From Phycisphaerae bacterium (GTDB lineage: Bacteria > Planctomycetota > Phycisphaerae > UBA1845 > Fen-1342), in assembly GCA_030428945.1 (NCBI GenBank), contig JAUIEC010000008.1, forward strand, positions 62,001 through 126,000: DNA of 64,000 nt. Reading direction: 5' to 3'. Numbering within the stretch: the stretch's first letter is position 1; the number at the start of each line of letters is the position of its first letter. Made by a program: the position numbers and the translations under genes. Positions 54,372 through 64,000 of this stretch are shown piece by piece. Below the pieces are notes generated by a model. That model was given only the letters and a program-made list of their open reading frames with translations. It was not told the origin of the DNA and did no database searches.

Positions 54372-54776
54372 ATGATCCACATTACGGAAAACGACATGCA
54401 GCAACTCCGCGCGTTGCTGCGTACCGCCAAGGATCCATACGGGAAACAGCGGGCCTACCACCAGACGCTTCAGGGCGAATTGGATCGTGCGGTACTGGTC
54501 GCCGGTGCGGACGTCGCCTCAGATGTCATCACGATGAACTCTGAGGTGCGACTGCGCGACGGCCGAACCGACGCGGAGATTCGGTGCACGGTCGTCTTTC
54601 CGGACTCGGCCGATGCCGCGGAGGGGCGCATCTCCGTCCTGGCACCGCTGGGCGCTGCGTTGCTGGGATACCGGGTCGGCGACCGCGTGTCCTTCGAGGC
54701 CCCCGGAGGGCGACGCTCGTGCGAAATCGTCGATCTGATGTATCAACCCGAGGCGGCCGGAGACGAGCGCTTGTAA
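54372..54776 (+). CDS. GreA/GreB-type (Rnk-like) C-terminal domain protein
   Basis: 134 residues. The N-terminal helical part is short (MQQLRALLRTAKDPYG), followed by the GreA/B C-terminal domain: VITMNSEVRLRDGRTDAEIR, ISVLAPLGAALLGYRVGD and a final beta-strand. This matches Rnk proteins, which bind RNA polymerase but lack the Gre coiled-coil tip. It may modulate transcription or nucleotide pools. It sits with two small stress-type genes on the same strand. Confidence 0.75.
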   Translation: MIHITENDMQQLRALLRTAKDPYGKQRAYHQTLQGELDRAVLVAGADVASDVITMNSEVRLRDGRTDAEIRCTVVFPDSADAAEGRISVLAPLGAALLGYRVGDRVSFEAPGGRRSCEIVDLMYQPEAAGDERL

Positions 54777-54821
54777 CTGTGTCGCCGTGGTCATCCGGTT
54801 TCGACAACAGGGAGAATGGTA

Positions 54822-55043
54822 ATGGTTCGGAAGAGGGCTGCGATCAAAACGCTGGAGAACGTGAAGTGCGCGACGGAAACGGCCGAGTTCGGGGAAATCG
54901 TCCCCACGCGTGAACAGGTACGTTGGCGGGCGTACGAACTCTACGAGGCACGCCGCCACAACGGCCGCGGCGGCGACGCGGTGACAGACTGGATGGCCGC
55001 GGAACGCGAGCTGAGAGCATGCGCCGCGGACCGCGCGACCTGA
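54822..55043 (+). CDS. DUF2934 protein
   Basis: 73 residues from the ATG at 54822 (GGGAG at 7 bases; the ATG 6 bases earlier is too close). The block REQVRWRAYELYEARRHNGR..AVTDWMAAERELRA is the DUF2934 signature (R-x-RAYELWE ... W..AERELR). Function unknown. Often found among stress and mobile genes. Confidence 0.7.
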   Translation: MVRKRAAIKTLENVKCATETAEFGEIVPTREQVRWRAYELYEARRHNGRGGDAVTDWMAAERELRACAADRAT

Positions 55044-55170
55044 CAACGCGTCCGTGATGCATGGGACCATGAACACTGCCCGACATCGAAAGGAGCCAAA
55101 CGCGTTGGTGATCGACCACGTGCCCTGGTGTCTTAGTGCATCGAAACGACCTGAAAGGAGATTGCGAGCT

Positions 55171-55605
55171 GTGACAAGCAAGCACGAGCGCAAACAGCGA
55201 CTCGCCGACCTGTGGATGACTGCCACTGGTTCACTGGTGCGGTGCCGTCGCGTGGAGAGGCTCGGGAACCGGCTGCGATTTCAGGTAGCAGGAGACATTC
55301 AGCTTAACGAGGGAGACCACTGCGAACTGCTGTCGCACCGATCCGGCGAAAGCGCTCCTGCCGGGATGGGCGTCCCGTTCAATCGTGGCGCCACGATATG
55401 TCGTCTCGAGGAATCGGATGACGGAGGCACCCGCACGCTCACCATCGAGGCCATCCTCGGCGAGCGGCCGGACCACGACGGCCCCTGCCTGAGAGCGCGT
55501 CGTGGGTCGGCCGTCATTCGTGGTGACGTTGGCCAGTCAGTCAAGACGCGCGACCCGGAGCGCCTCCGGAACTGGCTCGCGTCTGCGAGCATCTCGGGGA
55601 GGTAA
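55171..55605 (+). CDS. Unknown protein, about 144 residues
   Basis: The start is chosen at a GTG with AAAGGAGA upstream. A TTG at 55105 with its own AAAGGAG is an alternative. The body is beta-strand-rich with a basic start (SKHERKQRLADLWMTATG). No family recognised. It is the last of three rightward genes after the Rnk-like gene. Confidence 0.45.
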   Translation: MTSKHERKQRLADLWMTATGSLVRCRRVERLGNRLRFQVAGDIQLNEGDHCELLSHRSGESAPAGMGVPFNRGATICRLEESDDGGTRTLTIEAILGERPDHDGPCLRARRGSAVIRGDVGQSVKTRDPERLRNWLASASISGR

Positions 55606-55646
55606 ACCGCGCCATGCGACGACTCAGAGTGCTTGCGCGTACCGCC

Positions 55647-56429
55647 TCACCGCTGTCGACGCGTTCCGGTGTCTTGGCCCCCAAGCTGAAGCGCCCGAAG
55701 ATCAGGCCGACGGCGCAGGTTGGGCGCTTCCGACAGCCACTGGATATTGAGGATCCCTTCGGGAAACCCGTAGCCCGTCTGCTGCAGGGCGAGTTCGGCC
55801 AGGCAGAGACTCCAGCCTTCGAACCAGAGGGTCAACTGCTCCCGCTGCGCATCCGAGCCCTGGAACACAACGATCAGGTCAATGTCGCTGCCCGGACCGG
55901 CATTCCCATTCTCTGTACTTCCGCCAAGGTAGAGGCCCGTTACCCCGAAACGCTCGGCGTCGAGCGCAGCCGCCAAAGCATCCGCGTAGCCTTCACGCCA
56001 CCGCCAATGGACGCCGGCAGTGGTGGCTCGCTCTCCGAGCAACTCCGTGTGCTTCCACTCGAGATACTCGCCAAGCCGGTGGGCGATGTTGCCAAGGAGT
56101 TCCTTCTCTTCGTCGAGGAAGGTTGCGGCTTCATCATCAATGACCGAAGCATCGGACACTTCTACGCAACCAACCTCCGTCCGATCGAGGCGGATCGGCG
56201 CGGTGATCGACTGGCCGGACGACGAATAGCCGGGCCCGACGTAGCTGCGCCCGAGATACTCAATCCTCGCTCCGGTCGCATCGGGGCGCTGCCATCCCGC
56301 CGGAATCGCTTCCAGCACGGCCAGGAATGTATGCGCCGGCGGTTGACCCCGGCAGGACAGAATCTCATGAACGCGGTAAAGGCAACTCAGCTCTTTCGCC
56401 CGCTCGCGCAGTTCCCGAAGCTCCTTCAT
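55647..56429 (-). CDS. Sensor-domain plus nucleotidyltransferase fusion
   Basis: 260 residues from the ATG at 56429 (GAGGAG at 7 bases). Residues ~1-130 match the sensor domain of the kinase at 48327 ([54 protein letters not shown]). Residues ~140-250 hold a nucleotidyltransferase fold with [20 protein letters not shown], giving the G-S and D-x-D catalytic marks. In other bacteria this sensor precedes kinases or PEP-utilising enzymes. Its joining to a nucleotidyltransferase is uncommon. It may modify a protein or RNA in response to the sensed signal. Confidence 0.7.
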   Translation of the reverse strand: MKELRELRERAKELSCLYRVHEILSCRGQPPAHTFLAVLEAIPAGWQRPDATGARIEYLGRSYVGPGYSSSGQSITAPIRLDRTEVGCVEVSDASVIDDEAATFLDEEKELLGNIAHRLGEYLEWKHTELLGERATTAGVHWRWREGYADALAAALDAERFGVTGLYLGGSTENGNAGPGSDIDLIVVFQGSDAQREQLTLWFEGWSLCLAELALQQTGYGFPEGILNIQWLSEAPNLRRRPDLRALQLGGQDTGTRRQR

Positions 56430-56822
56430 CAACATTCTCCTCAGCCACGCACGCTGTCAGCCGCGTCGCTGGCACTGACGTTCTGGCGAACTCGGTTACG
56501 CCCCAAGGAAACATCTGCACACCGACCGCCCCGGGAAAAGCACCACTCGGAAGAACAGGCGGACGAGGCACGCCAGACGGGCAGAATCGAGCCCAACCAT
56601 GCTGGCCACCGTCCAGTATAACGGAGCGACCGAACGTACTTCCACACCGTGTGGGCCGCTCAGCGCAAGGGCTGAGCCATCGGTGATTTCGTCGCAACGG
56701 ATTCTCCCGGAGTCTCGGAGCCACGACCCGGGTGGCGGGACGCCCGGGTGTCAGGCAGCACATCGGTTGCGGGAGAATGGGCGGATGATTGACGTACAGG
56801 TCGTCAGCGGGAGTTAGGAAGC
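56430..56822. other. Intergenic region between divergent genes
   Basis: About 390 bases. It presumably holds both promoters. No clear signal seen. Confidence 0.3.
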
Positions 56823-57611
56823 ATGTTCAACGAGCTGCCGCAAACGCTGCTTCAGTACGCGTCGGTCGCATTTCTCTCACTCGTCGCGCTCATTGTCCTG
56901 ATGATTGTCCTCAACGCAACGGACCTCGGACGAACGATGCTTCCCAACTCCGTTGCTGAGGTCCTGTCAAAACTGTTGCCCCACTCGTTGATCGAAGGTG
57001 TCAGAGTAACAGGTGCCGGTCAGTTTGAACTGCGTGTGCAAGGTGCAGAGCGCCTGAAGACGGTGCATGTGCTGCAGACCGGGAGCGGGACGATTGCCTG
57101 GACCTATGATGAAGAACGACGGTGTCCCCAGTCAGGTACTTTTGCATTTACCGACTTTCGCCATAATCTCCGCACTGATACCGAATCGCCAATCAACCCC
57201 GACCTGATGCGATCACGTATTGCGCACGCTCTGAATAGAGTTCTTGACGTGAAGGGATTCTCGCCGGCAAGCCATGACGAAGCGGATATCCGGGTCAGTG
57301 TCTTCGCAGCTATCGAGCGTGAAGTCTCGATCGGCGACCTGCACGAAACGCTTGCCGGAAGTGATATCACCGAATGGAAAGCGGCGATCCGAACAGCGGT
57401 GCAACATGACGGAGCGCAGAACCCGGCGACCCTGGCTGCGGGATCGCTCCTGATCAATGTACTCGACACGGAATCGGGCGAATCGCTGTGGCGTGCGGCC
57501 ACATTCGGCAAGTTCGTAGTCGATGTCAGCGAGGGTGAGCGCGAGCGGAGAATCACGTTGGCTGTCTCCGAGATGTTGGGCTCTTTCCCGCCCAAATCTC
57601 CAGCCCACTGA
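56823..57611 (+). CDS. Membrane-anchored DUF4136-like protein
   Basis: 262 residues. A membrane helix at ~12-30 (YASVAFLSLVALIVLMIVL) anchors it. The C-terminal ~150 residues resemble DUF4136 (FAFTDFRHN, IAHALNRVLDVKGFSPAS, AAGSLLINVLDTESGESLW). DUF4136 proteins are usually lipoproteins or envelope proteins without known function. It is alone on its strand. Confidence 0.6.
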   Translation: MFNELPQTLLQYASVAFLSLVALIVLMIVLNATDLGRTMLPNSVAEVLSKLLPHSLIEGVRVTGAGQFELRVQGAERLKTVHVLQTGSGTIAWTYDEERRCPQSGTFAFTDFRHNLRTDTESPINPDLMRSRIAHALNRVLDVKGFSPASHDEADIRVSVFAAIEREVSIGDLHETLAGSDITEWKAAIRTAVQHDGAQNPATLAAGSLLINVLDTESGESLWRAATFGKFVVDVSEGERERRITLAVSEMLGSFPPKSPAH

Positions 57612-57824
57612 AACCGGGTTGATAACACGGGACACCAGGACGCGCCTCTCGCGCGAGCATTGGTCGTGCATCGCCCCGATTCACTGGAACTGACCTTCTC
57701 GCCGCGTTCACCTTATCCAGGTTACTGTGACTCAGATAGTCGCGTGCTGGAACTGATCTCCATATAGGGCTGAATCTCGAACTCCTGCCACGTCAAACTC
57801 CAGGCGGCCGGTTAGAATGCCCTC
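57612..57824. other. Intergenic region before the glutamate synthase-like gene
   Basis: 213 bases, no clear promoter, hairpin or small gene seen. Confidence 0.25.
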
Positions 57825-59417
57825 ATGGTGCGATACTGGTTCTATGGTGTGAGTCTCGGACTGATCGTGGCAACCGTGCTGGCGGGAGCGCTCTGGCCGC
57901 CTGCCTTTTGGGCGTTCCTGCTGATCGGGCCGCTGGTCGCGGTTGGGCTGTATGACACATTTCAGACTCGAAGCACCATTCTGCGGAACTTCCCCGTCAT
58001 CGGGCACCTCCGCTTCCTCTTCGAGGCAGTACGCCCTGAGCTGCAGCAGTACTTCATCGAGCTGAACACGGACGCGTTCCCGATCGAACGCGAACTGCGA
58101 AGCGTCGTGTATCAGCGGGCAAAGGGTGAACTTGAGACGCAGCCGTTCGGTACCCAGCGAAAGGTGTATGAGGTCGGCTACGAATGGGCGGCACATGCGC
58201 TCGAGGATGTGGAACGGCAGGAACAGGATCCACGTCTGATCGTCGGTGAAACCGTCTGCGCCAGGCCCTATTCACTCTCACGCCTGAACATCAGTGCGAT
58301 GAGCTTCGGCGCCCTTTCTCCGGCCGCAGTCCGTGCCCTGAACGGCGGTGCCAAGAAGGGCAACTTCGCCCACAACACCGGCGAGGGCGGCATCTCGCCC
58401 TATCACCTGGAGGCGGGCGGTGATCTGGTCTGGCAGATCGGGACCGGCTACTTTGGCTGCCGTACGCACGAGGGTCAGTTCGACGGTGACCTGTTCGCCG
58501 AGAACGCCGGGCGCGAGTCGGTCCGCATGATCGAGATCAAGCTTAGCCAGGGAGCCAAGCCTGGACATGGCGGCGTCCTTCCCGGCGCGAAAGTGACCGC
58601 CGAGATTGCACGCATCCGGCACGTGCTCGCCGGCGAAACCATCGTTTCTCCCCCGAGGCATTCGGCGTTTCGGACGCCAATCGAAATGATGGAGTTCGTT
58701 GCCAGACTTCGCGAACTCTCCGGCGGTAAACCCGTCGGGCTGAAGCTGTGCGTGGGGCGCAGGATGGAATTTCTTGCGATGTGCAAGGCAATGCTTGAGA
58801 CGGGAATCACCCCTGACTTCATCACTATCGATGGTGGCGAGGGAGGGACCGGCGCAGCACCGCTCGAGTTCAGCAACTCGATCGGGATGCCCGCTCGAGA
58901 CGCATGGGCGTTCGCCCACAACGCCCTGGTTGGCTGTGGATTACGAGATCGGGTCCGGATCATCGCCAGCGGTAAGATCCTGACCGGGTTCCACATGGTC
59001 CGGGCCATGGCGCTCGGTGCCGATGCTTGCAATTCTGCGCGCGGAATGATGCTGGCGCTTGGGTGCATCCAGGCGCTGCGTTGCAACAACAACACCTGTC
59101 CCACCGGGGTAGCGACTCAGAATCCCGCGCTGTACAACGGGCTGGTTGTGTCGGACAAGGCAGAGCGTATTGGCCGGTTCCACAGTGCAACGATCGCGAG
59201 TTTTCTGCAAGTCATGGACGCGATGGGTGTTGCGAGTCCTGAGAGCATCACGCCCGACCTGGTGTTTCGGCGTGTCAGTGACTCGAAGATCAGAACCTTC
59301 GCGGAAATTTACGAGTTCCTGGAGCCTCGCACACTCGTCGATGATGGTGATCATCCCGACATCTGGCGACGAGAATGGCAGGCTGCCTGTCCGGTCAGCT
59401 TTTCGGCGAGGAAGTAG
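57825..59417 (+). CDS. FMN-binding glutamate synthase-family protein (GltS-like domain)
   Basis: 530 residues. Two N-terminal membrane helices (~5-45) precede a domain like the central/FMN part of glutamate synthase: SAMSFGALSPAAVRALNGGA, KLSQGAKPGHGGVLPG, FITIDGGEGGTGAAP, and an Fe-S cysteine set CIQALRCNNNTCPTG (3Fe-4S type). Stand-alone forms of this family lack the amidotransferase domain. They may reduce or transfer nitrogen with ferredoxin-like partners. With the GDH and nitrogen genes nearby, a nitrogen-assimilation role is possible. Confidence 0.85.
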   Translation: MVRYWFYGVSLGLIVATVLAGALWPPAFWAFLLIGPLVAVGLYDTFQTRSTILRNFPVIGHLRFLFEAVRPELQQYFIELNTDAFPIERELRSVVYQRAKGELETQPFGTQRKVYEVGYEWAAHALEDVERQEQDPRLIVGETVCARPYSLSRLNISAMSFGALSPAAVRALNGGAKKGNFAHNTGEGGISPYHLEAGGDLVWQIGTGYFGCRTHEGQFDGDLFAENAGRESVRMIEIKLSQGAKPGHGGVLPGAKVTAEIARIRHVLAGETIVSPPRHSAFRTPIEMMEFVARLRELSGGKPVGLKLCVGRRMEFLAMCKAMLETGITPDFITIDGGEGGTGAAPLEFSNSIGMPARDAWAFAHNALVGCGLRDRVRIIASGKILTGFHMVRAMALGADACNSARGMMLALGCIQALRCNNNTCPTGVATQNPALYNGLVVSDKAERIGRFHSATIASFLQVMDAMGVASPESITPDLVFRRVSDSKIRTFAEIYEFLEPRTLVDDGDHPDIWRREWQAACPVSFSARK

Positions 59418-59526
59418 TTGTCTCGGGTCCGCCCATCATGCTCGATTCTTGTCGCGACATTCATCACATTCTTCGCAGTAGTCGATTCGATCGGGACGGT
59501 GCCCGTTTTCGGTGCGGTGCCCCGAG

Positions 59527-62500
59527 ATGAGGATGAGCCGACAAACGAAGGGATCCGCCGTGCCAGCAACGAGAGTGAGCGATCAGGGTGAGGACTGCGG
59601 AACGCGCTGGCGATGCTCGACTCGACTGGTCGTGGTCGTGCTGCTTGCGTTGGCACCAAGGGCGCTCGCGCAAGGTACGGACGTCCTCCAGGGACCAACC
59701 GTCGAGTCTTTCCAGGCGCGTATCGCCGCGCTGCAGGCGGAGGAGGCACTGGACCCAGCCGTTCAGGAACAGGCCGTCTCCACGTACCAGAACGCGATCA
59801 AACTTCTTGAGGCAGCCCACAGCAGCCGCTCGGCGGCGGAGGCGTCAACGGCCCTGATTCAGTCCGCACCCCAGGAAACCCAAACCCAGCGCGCCTTGCT
59901 CGACACCGAGACATTTGGCCTCGGCCAGCTTCCTGATTCTGCAAACGCGGACCGGACCGAGCTTGAGCAGGCGCTCGCGGACGCACAGGCATTGGCGGCG
60001 ACGATCCGAGGCGCAGCAGTAGAGCTCAACACTGCCCTCCGTCAGACTGACGCACGCCGCCCGGCTGCCAATCTGGAACTCACGACGGCGCGAAGGGAAC
60101 TGGTCGCGATCGAAAGCCCCGAATCGACGCCCCCGGCCGGCACGGGACCGGTCGCCGATGCGCTGTTGGCGCAGCACCAGGCGAAGCGTCGTTCTACGGC
60201 CGCCAGGGTTTTCGCGCTCGAGCAGGAGATCGTCGCCCTGCCGGCTCGACACGCGCTGCTACAGGCCAAGGTGGCCGTATTAGACAAACAGAAGCTCCTG
60301 GTAGATCAGCGTGTCTCCGCGTTGCAAGCGCGGCTGCAGGAGGCCCTGCAGCACCAGGCAGCGCTCGAGCAGGCGGCGGCCGAGCAGGCCTCCGAAGCGT
60401 TCGCCAATCAGCATCCGGTGATCGCCGCACAGGCTGACAGAAACGCGGAGCTCGGGCGCCAGTTGAATGATCTCGTAACGGACACCAGTCGCCTCGCGTC
60501 ACTCCGGCAGCGCGCCGCCGCCAGGCGAATGCAACTCGAAGACAGCGAGGCTGCTGTCGCCGAAGCGATGGGTATTGGTGCGAGAAGCCAGGATTACAGC
60601 GAGATCCTCCGACGAATACGCGACGAACTGCCGTCCTTGGGCACGCTTGGTCAGGCTGTTACCGCGCACCAGAAGCTGATCCTCGACGCGCGCCTGGCCA
60701 GGCTCCGGCTGCGAGCCCAACTTCGCTCGCTTGAGAACATCTCGGAGGCGGCCGGGCAACTCCTTGCGGCAACCGCAGTCGATCAGCCACCACCGCCATC
60801 CCGGGGCCGCGACACGCTCAATGAACTGCTGACAAAGCGCCGCAGCCTACTCGAACAGGTGATCTCAGCGTACGACACGTTAATCACGATCGCGGAGCAA
60901 CTGATACACGACCAGGCAGACCTCCAAACGGACACGGCGGCCCTGCTCGCTTCGATCCGGGAACGGCTCGTCTGGCTACCCAACGCACCGGTCCTGGGCC
61001 GGGCGAGCGGCGAGCACGTTCGCATGGGGCTCGCCTGGTTTCTGCAGCCACCCGGTGGATGGTCCGGTGTTCTGCAGCGCGCCATCGACCGACTCATGGC
61101 GCACGTCCCGTCCAGCCTGTTTGGCGCGGCCCTGGTGGGCCTGCTTTTCACTCTTCGCAGAGGTCTGCGCACCCAGGAGGCCGCGATCGCCGAGCGGATC
61201 GGCCGGTATGGCTTGGACGGCCACACGCTCACGCCGCGCGCTATCGCAATCGCGCTGCTGCGCAGTCTGCCGGTCCCCGTCGCGCTTGTGTTCATCGGTG
61301 TTCTGCTCCGTGTCGATGCCGCCCAACTCATATTCGACGCCGCGCTGGGACACGGGCTGATTGGCACAGGCATCGTCATCGCGATCCTCGGCACATTTCA
61401 CGCCTTCAGCACGGACAACGGCGTGTTCGATGCGCACTTGGGATGGACGCCACGGGCTCGCCTGGTACTGGATCGCAACCTGCGCTGGTTGATGGTCGTG
61501 CTGGTCCCAGTAACCATCGTCGTTGCGATGACAGATGCCAGCGGCATCGACGCGAACCGATACGGTGTCGGACGACTGGCTTTCATCGTAGCTTCCCTGG
61601 CACTGTCCGCTTTCTTCTTTCACGTCCTGCAGCCCCAGCGCGGGGCGTTCACAGAAATGTTGCGTGGCCGCCCGATCATCTGGCGTACCCGCTTCGTATG
61701 GTTTGGGCTGGTAGTGCTGATCCCGCTGGCGCTCGCCGGCATTGCGGCGTATGGGTATTACGACACCGCGAGCGAAATCCAGGACCGCCTGTTCTGGACA
61801 GGCTGGGTGTTGCTGCTTGGCCTGGTCACCTACAGCACGCTGGCCCGCTCAGTCGTTGTGATCCATCGACGGATGGCGCTCCAGCGGGCGCACGAGGCCA
61901 GGGAGCTGGCCCGTGCAACACGGGAACAGAAGTCGGCCGCGGAAGCCGCTGGCGAGGCCGTCCCAGAGCTCGACATCTCCGAGATCGACCTGTCATCAGT
62001 CAGCGCGCAGACACGACAGATCATTCTGGCGGCGGTCCTGGTGATCCTGGGACTCACCCTTTGGCTGATCTGGAGCGGACTGGTACCGGCACTGGGTGTC
62101 CTCGACAAGTCGGCCGCCTGGCATCGAACGGTCGGCACCGAAGCAGTTGCGGTGTCATGGGGCGCCGTGCTCACCTGCGCACTGATCCTGCTTGCGACCA
62201 TCGTCGCCTACCGCAACCTGCCAGGGTTCCTCGAAAGCACGGTCTTCCGGCTCGGCAGCCTTGACCGCGGGTCTCGCTTTGCGGTCAGCACGATCGCTGG
62301 CTACGTGATCCTCGGCATCGGCGTGGTCATCGCCCTCCAGCGGATCGGCTGGGACTGGTCGCGCGCGCAATGGGTCGTCGCGGCACTCGGCGTCGGGCTG
62401 GGCTTCGGCCTGCAGGAGATCGTCGCTAACTTTGCATCCGGTATCATCATTCTGTTGGAACGCCCCATTCGCGTCGGCGATGCGGTGACCATTGGAGGTC

Positions 62501-62985
62501 TCAGTGGTACGGTCTCCCGAATGCAGATTCGTGCGACCACCATCACCGACTGGGACAACCTTGAGATCATCGTCCCTAACAAGGACCTCATAACGCAGCA
62601 GGTGACCAACTGGACGCTGACCTCCACCGTGACGCGCGTCGTCGTCAAGGTTGGCGTGGAATACGCATCCAATCCCGAGGAAGTGCAGCGCATCCTGCTC
62701 GAGACGGCCAAGTCGGTCGGGAATGTGCGAAGCACACCGCCGCCATCAGTATTCTTTCTCGGCTTTGGTGACAGCTCACTCAATTTCGAGGTGCGCGCAT
62801 TCGTCAGCGAGTTGGGACACCGTGTCCCCGTCACCCACGAGCTCCACCGCCGCATTCACCGAGCCCTTAACGATGCCGGCATCGAGATCCCATTCCCGCA
62901 ACGCGATCTCCACATGAAGCCCGGTCCCAGCGCAGTCCAGGCAGACGACCCTGCCCCCGATTGCGACGATCCAGGCGATGCCTGA
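59527..62985 (+). CDS. Large MscS-family mechanosensitive channel (MscK/KefA-like)
   Basis: About 1152 residues. The start is uncertain (ATG 59527, 59533 or further in), but the signal peptide (LVVVVLLALAPRALAQ) must be included. A long periplasmic coiled coil (~50-430) precedes about ten membrane helices. The MscS pore and beta domain lie near the end (GVGLGFGLQEIVANFASGII, LLERPIRVGDAVTIGGLSG, IIVPNKDLITQQVTNW). MscK-type channels open under membrane tension, sometimes with ions, to prevent osmotic lysis. Confidence 0.85.
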   Translation: MRMSRQTKGSAVPATRVSDQGEDCGTRWRCSTRLVVVVLLALAPRALAQGTDVLQGPTVESFQARIAALQAEEALDPAVQEQAVSTYQNAIKLLEAAHSSRSAAEASTALIQSAPQETQTQRALLDTETFGLGQLPDSANADRTELEQALADAQALAATIRGAAVELNTALRQTDARRPAANLELTTARRELVAIESPESTPPAGTGPVADALLAQHQAKRRSTAARVFALEQEIVALPARHALLQAKVAVLDKQKLLVDQRVSALQARLQEALQHQAALEQAAAEQASEAFANQHPVIAAQADRNAELGRQLNDLVTDTSRLASLRQRAAARRMQLEDSEAAVAEAMGIGARSQDYSEILRRIRDELPSLGTLGQAVTAHQKLILDARLARLRLRAQLRSLENISEAAGQLLAATAVDQPPPPSRGRDTLNELLTKRRSLLEQVISAYDTLITIAEQLIHDQADLQTDTAALLASIRERLVWLPNAPVLGRASGEHVRMGLAWFLQPPGGWSGVLQRAIDRLMAHVPSSLFGAALVGLLFTLRRGLRTQEAAIAERIGRYGLDGHTLTPRAIAIALLRSLPVPVALVFIGVLLRVDAAQLIFDAALGHGLIGTGIVIAILGTFHAFSTDNGVFDAHLGWTPRARLVLDRNLRWLMVVLVPVTIVVAMTDASGIDANRYGVGRLAFIVASLALSAFFFHVLQPQRGAFTEMLRGRPIIWRTRFVWFGLVVLIPLALAGIAAYGYYDTASEIQDRLFWTGWVLLLGLVTYSTLARSVVVIHRRMALQRAHEARELARATREQKSAAEAAGEAVPELDISEIDLSSVSAQTRQIILAAVLVILGLTLWLIWSGLVPALGVLDKSAAWHRTVGTEAVAVSWGAVLTCALILLATIVAYRNLPGFLESTVFRLGSLDRGSRFAVSTIAGYVILGIGVVIALQRIGWDWSRAQWVVAALGVGLGFGLQEIVANFASGIIILLERPIRVGDAVTIGGLSGTVSRMQIRATTITDWDNLEIIVPNKDLITQQVTNWTLTSTVTRVVVKVGVEYASNPEEVQRILLETAKSVGNVRSTPPPSVFFLGFGDSSLNFEVRAFVSELGHRVPVTHELHRRIHRALNDAGIEIPFPQRDLHMKPGPSAVQADDPAPDCDDPGDA

Positions 62986-63209
62986 GGAAGACGCGTCACA
63001 ACCGTCGTCGTCCGATCGCCCCGGTTCGGATCTTATGGCCGTCGTCAGCCAAGCGACTCGTGCATGTCTGGCCGGTCCATCAAGGTCAACGAGGTCGGGT
63101 GCGCGAACAACAGGGTTGATGGCGCGTTCGCCCTCGCCTCGACGGCATCGCCCCCCGCGCTACTTGAAGCATGTACCGTCGAGTGCTGGCAGGTCGCCGC
63201 CGTGATCCC
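62986..63209. other. Intergenic region between convergent genes
   Basis: 224 bases between the channel gene (+) and the second recombinase (-). It might contain an attachment site, but no tRNA copy or inverted repeat is obvious. Confidence 0.3.
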
Positions 63210-64000
63210 TCAAGCGCGCTCCGGGCGCGGATCGCGGAGTCTCGACTCCAGGACCTCTGTTACCGGCTTCATCTCCTGCTGGAGGGCTCGCTGGTAGTGG
63301 AGCCGCAGCCGGTTCAGGTGTGTGTACTTGACGATCGCGCCCTTACCCGGTGCGTGCCCCATCAGGTATCGGCGCTCGTGTTCGGACATGCCGCCATTTG
63401 CCATCGCCGTGGCGAACAGGTGACGGAAATCCTTCATTGTGGCGGCCCGAGGCCAGCCGAGCTGCCGTGTTATCTGATGGAACTCATCCGCGATGCGGTC
63501 GTAGGTCAAAGCCCCGGCGTCGCGCATCATTTCGTTGCGGATTTTCAGTTTGTCTCTTGCTGTGGCCGCGCTGGCGCGGCGTTGACGCTGCGCGTACTCG
63601 ACCGCCAGGTCATCAAGCCCCGCACCCAGCAGCGGCGGGTGTTCCTGTCCCATGCGAGCCCTGCGGCGAACGTAGACGAGTCCTTTCTGATCGCCGCCCA
63701 CGTCGATCAGTTCGGACCACGGCCGCGGCAGAGGCAGGCGCTTGTCGCGTCTCCCCTTCGTCGAATAGTCCAGTGCCGGAATACTCCGAACGGTCAACCA
63801 GTCAGCCTCGAGCATCTCGCGGAACATGAAGACCAGTTCCGTGGGCCTGAGCCCAAAGCGGACAATCGGAGCGAACAATCGCAGCTGGTAGTCATCACAG
63901 GCCCGCAGGAAATCTGCCGCCATATCGACCGTGATGTCCGGCTCGCGGACCATGTCATCGGTCGCGCGGCCTCGGCCAACCACACTCCGGACAAACGGGT
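63210..64000 (-). CDS. Tyrosine recombinase (N-terminus outside window)
   Basis: The frame remains open at the window edge, so the 5' end is missing. The visible C-terminal domain has the first catalytic Arg in FGLRPTEL, the second in MKDFRHLFATAM, the GH of LMGHAPGK and the Tyr in KYTHLNR. The His of the HxxR box is replaced (KDFR). It is only distantly similar to the integrase at 25150. It may mark the right end of an element or the left end of a second one. Confidence 0.8.
   Translation of the reverse strand, partial: PFVRSVVGRGRATDDMVREPDITVDMAADFLRACDDYQLRLFAPIVRFGLRPTELVFMFREMLEADWLTVRSIPALDYSTKGRRDKRLPLPRPWSELIDVGGDQKGLVYVRRRARMGQEHPPLLGAGLDDLAVEYAQRQRRASAATARDKLKIRNEMMRDAGALTYDRIADEFHQITRQLGWPRAATMKDFRHLFATAMANGGMSEHERRYLMGHAPGKGAIVKYTHLNRLRLHYQRALQQEMKPVTEVLESRLRDPRPERA

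Overview
The window comes from a GC-rich bacterium that is most likely a planctomycete, perhaps Phycisphaerae-like. The evidence is the combination of PEP-CTERM surface proteins, secreted proteins with dockerin-like DGDGD repeats, an ECF-like sigma factor next to a giant Ser/Thr kinase with TPRs, and a 23S-5S rRNA unit with no 16S gene in front of it. The taxonomy is inferred, because no 16S gene is present.

Layout. Positions 1-3000 hold the end of a TPR protein, a tRNA-Ala and two tandem PEP-CTERM paralogues with near-identical promoters. Positions 2948-6375 hold a self-contained 23S-5S transcription unit with its own promoter, processing stems and terminator. Positions 6.5-24.6 kb look like ordinary chromosome: ECF-like sigma plus kinase, dockerin-type secreted proteins, an esterase, an unusual sigma-70 factor with an N-terminal helix-turn-helix, a winged-helix regulator, tRNA-Glu, a second TPR kinase, a hybrid histidine kinase and small secreted proteins. 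Several intergenic gaps carry degenerate 7-8 bp tandem repeats.

At 24.93 kb a tRNA-Ser is followed directly by a tyrosine recombinase gene, and a second tyrosine recombinase, cut by the window edge, ends the window. Between them lies accessory DNA in two blocks. Block 1 (26.6-34.3 kb) is the most interesting part. It has two transcription units, each starting with the same type of promoter and then a terminator-like hairpin. Unit 1 encodes a Ycf46-like AAA+ ATPase, a DUF3150-like protein, a DUF1257 (Ycf35-like) protein, a DUF2997-like protein, several small unknown proteins and a ubiquitin-like beta-grasp protein. Unit 2 encodes an E2-like (UBC-fold) protein fused to a Cys-rich zinc-binding tail, a JAB/JAMM peptidase and a ThiF/E1-like adenylyltransferase. 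Together these look like a complete bacterial ubiquitin-like conjugation and removal system with a linked AAA+ machine.

Block 2 (34.35-63 kb) is a nitrogen-oxide and stress island. It carries an NsrR-like regulator with a truncated-haemoglobin/ferredoxin-reductase pair for NO detoxification, a MarR-like regulator, a TDT transporter, and a membrane-linked molybdoenzyme complex (NasA/NapA-like catalytic subunit, 4Fe-4S protein, Rieske protein, NarI-like cytochrome b). It also carries a DUF542-NnrS fusion with its own Rrf2 regulator, a RIC/ScdA iron-centre repair protein, a cytochrome P450, an NtrC-type two-component system, glutamate dehydrogenase, an FMN-type glutamate synthase-like protein, an MscS channel and several small unknown genes. 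The overall reading is nitrate or nitrite reduction with protection against the NO it produces, next to a mobile ubiquitin-like cassette.
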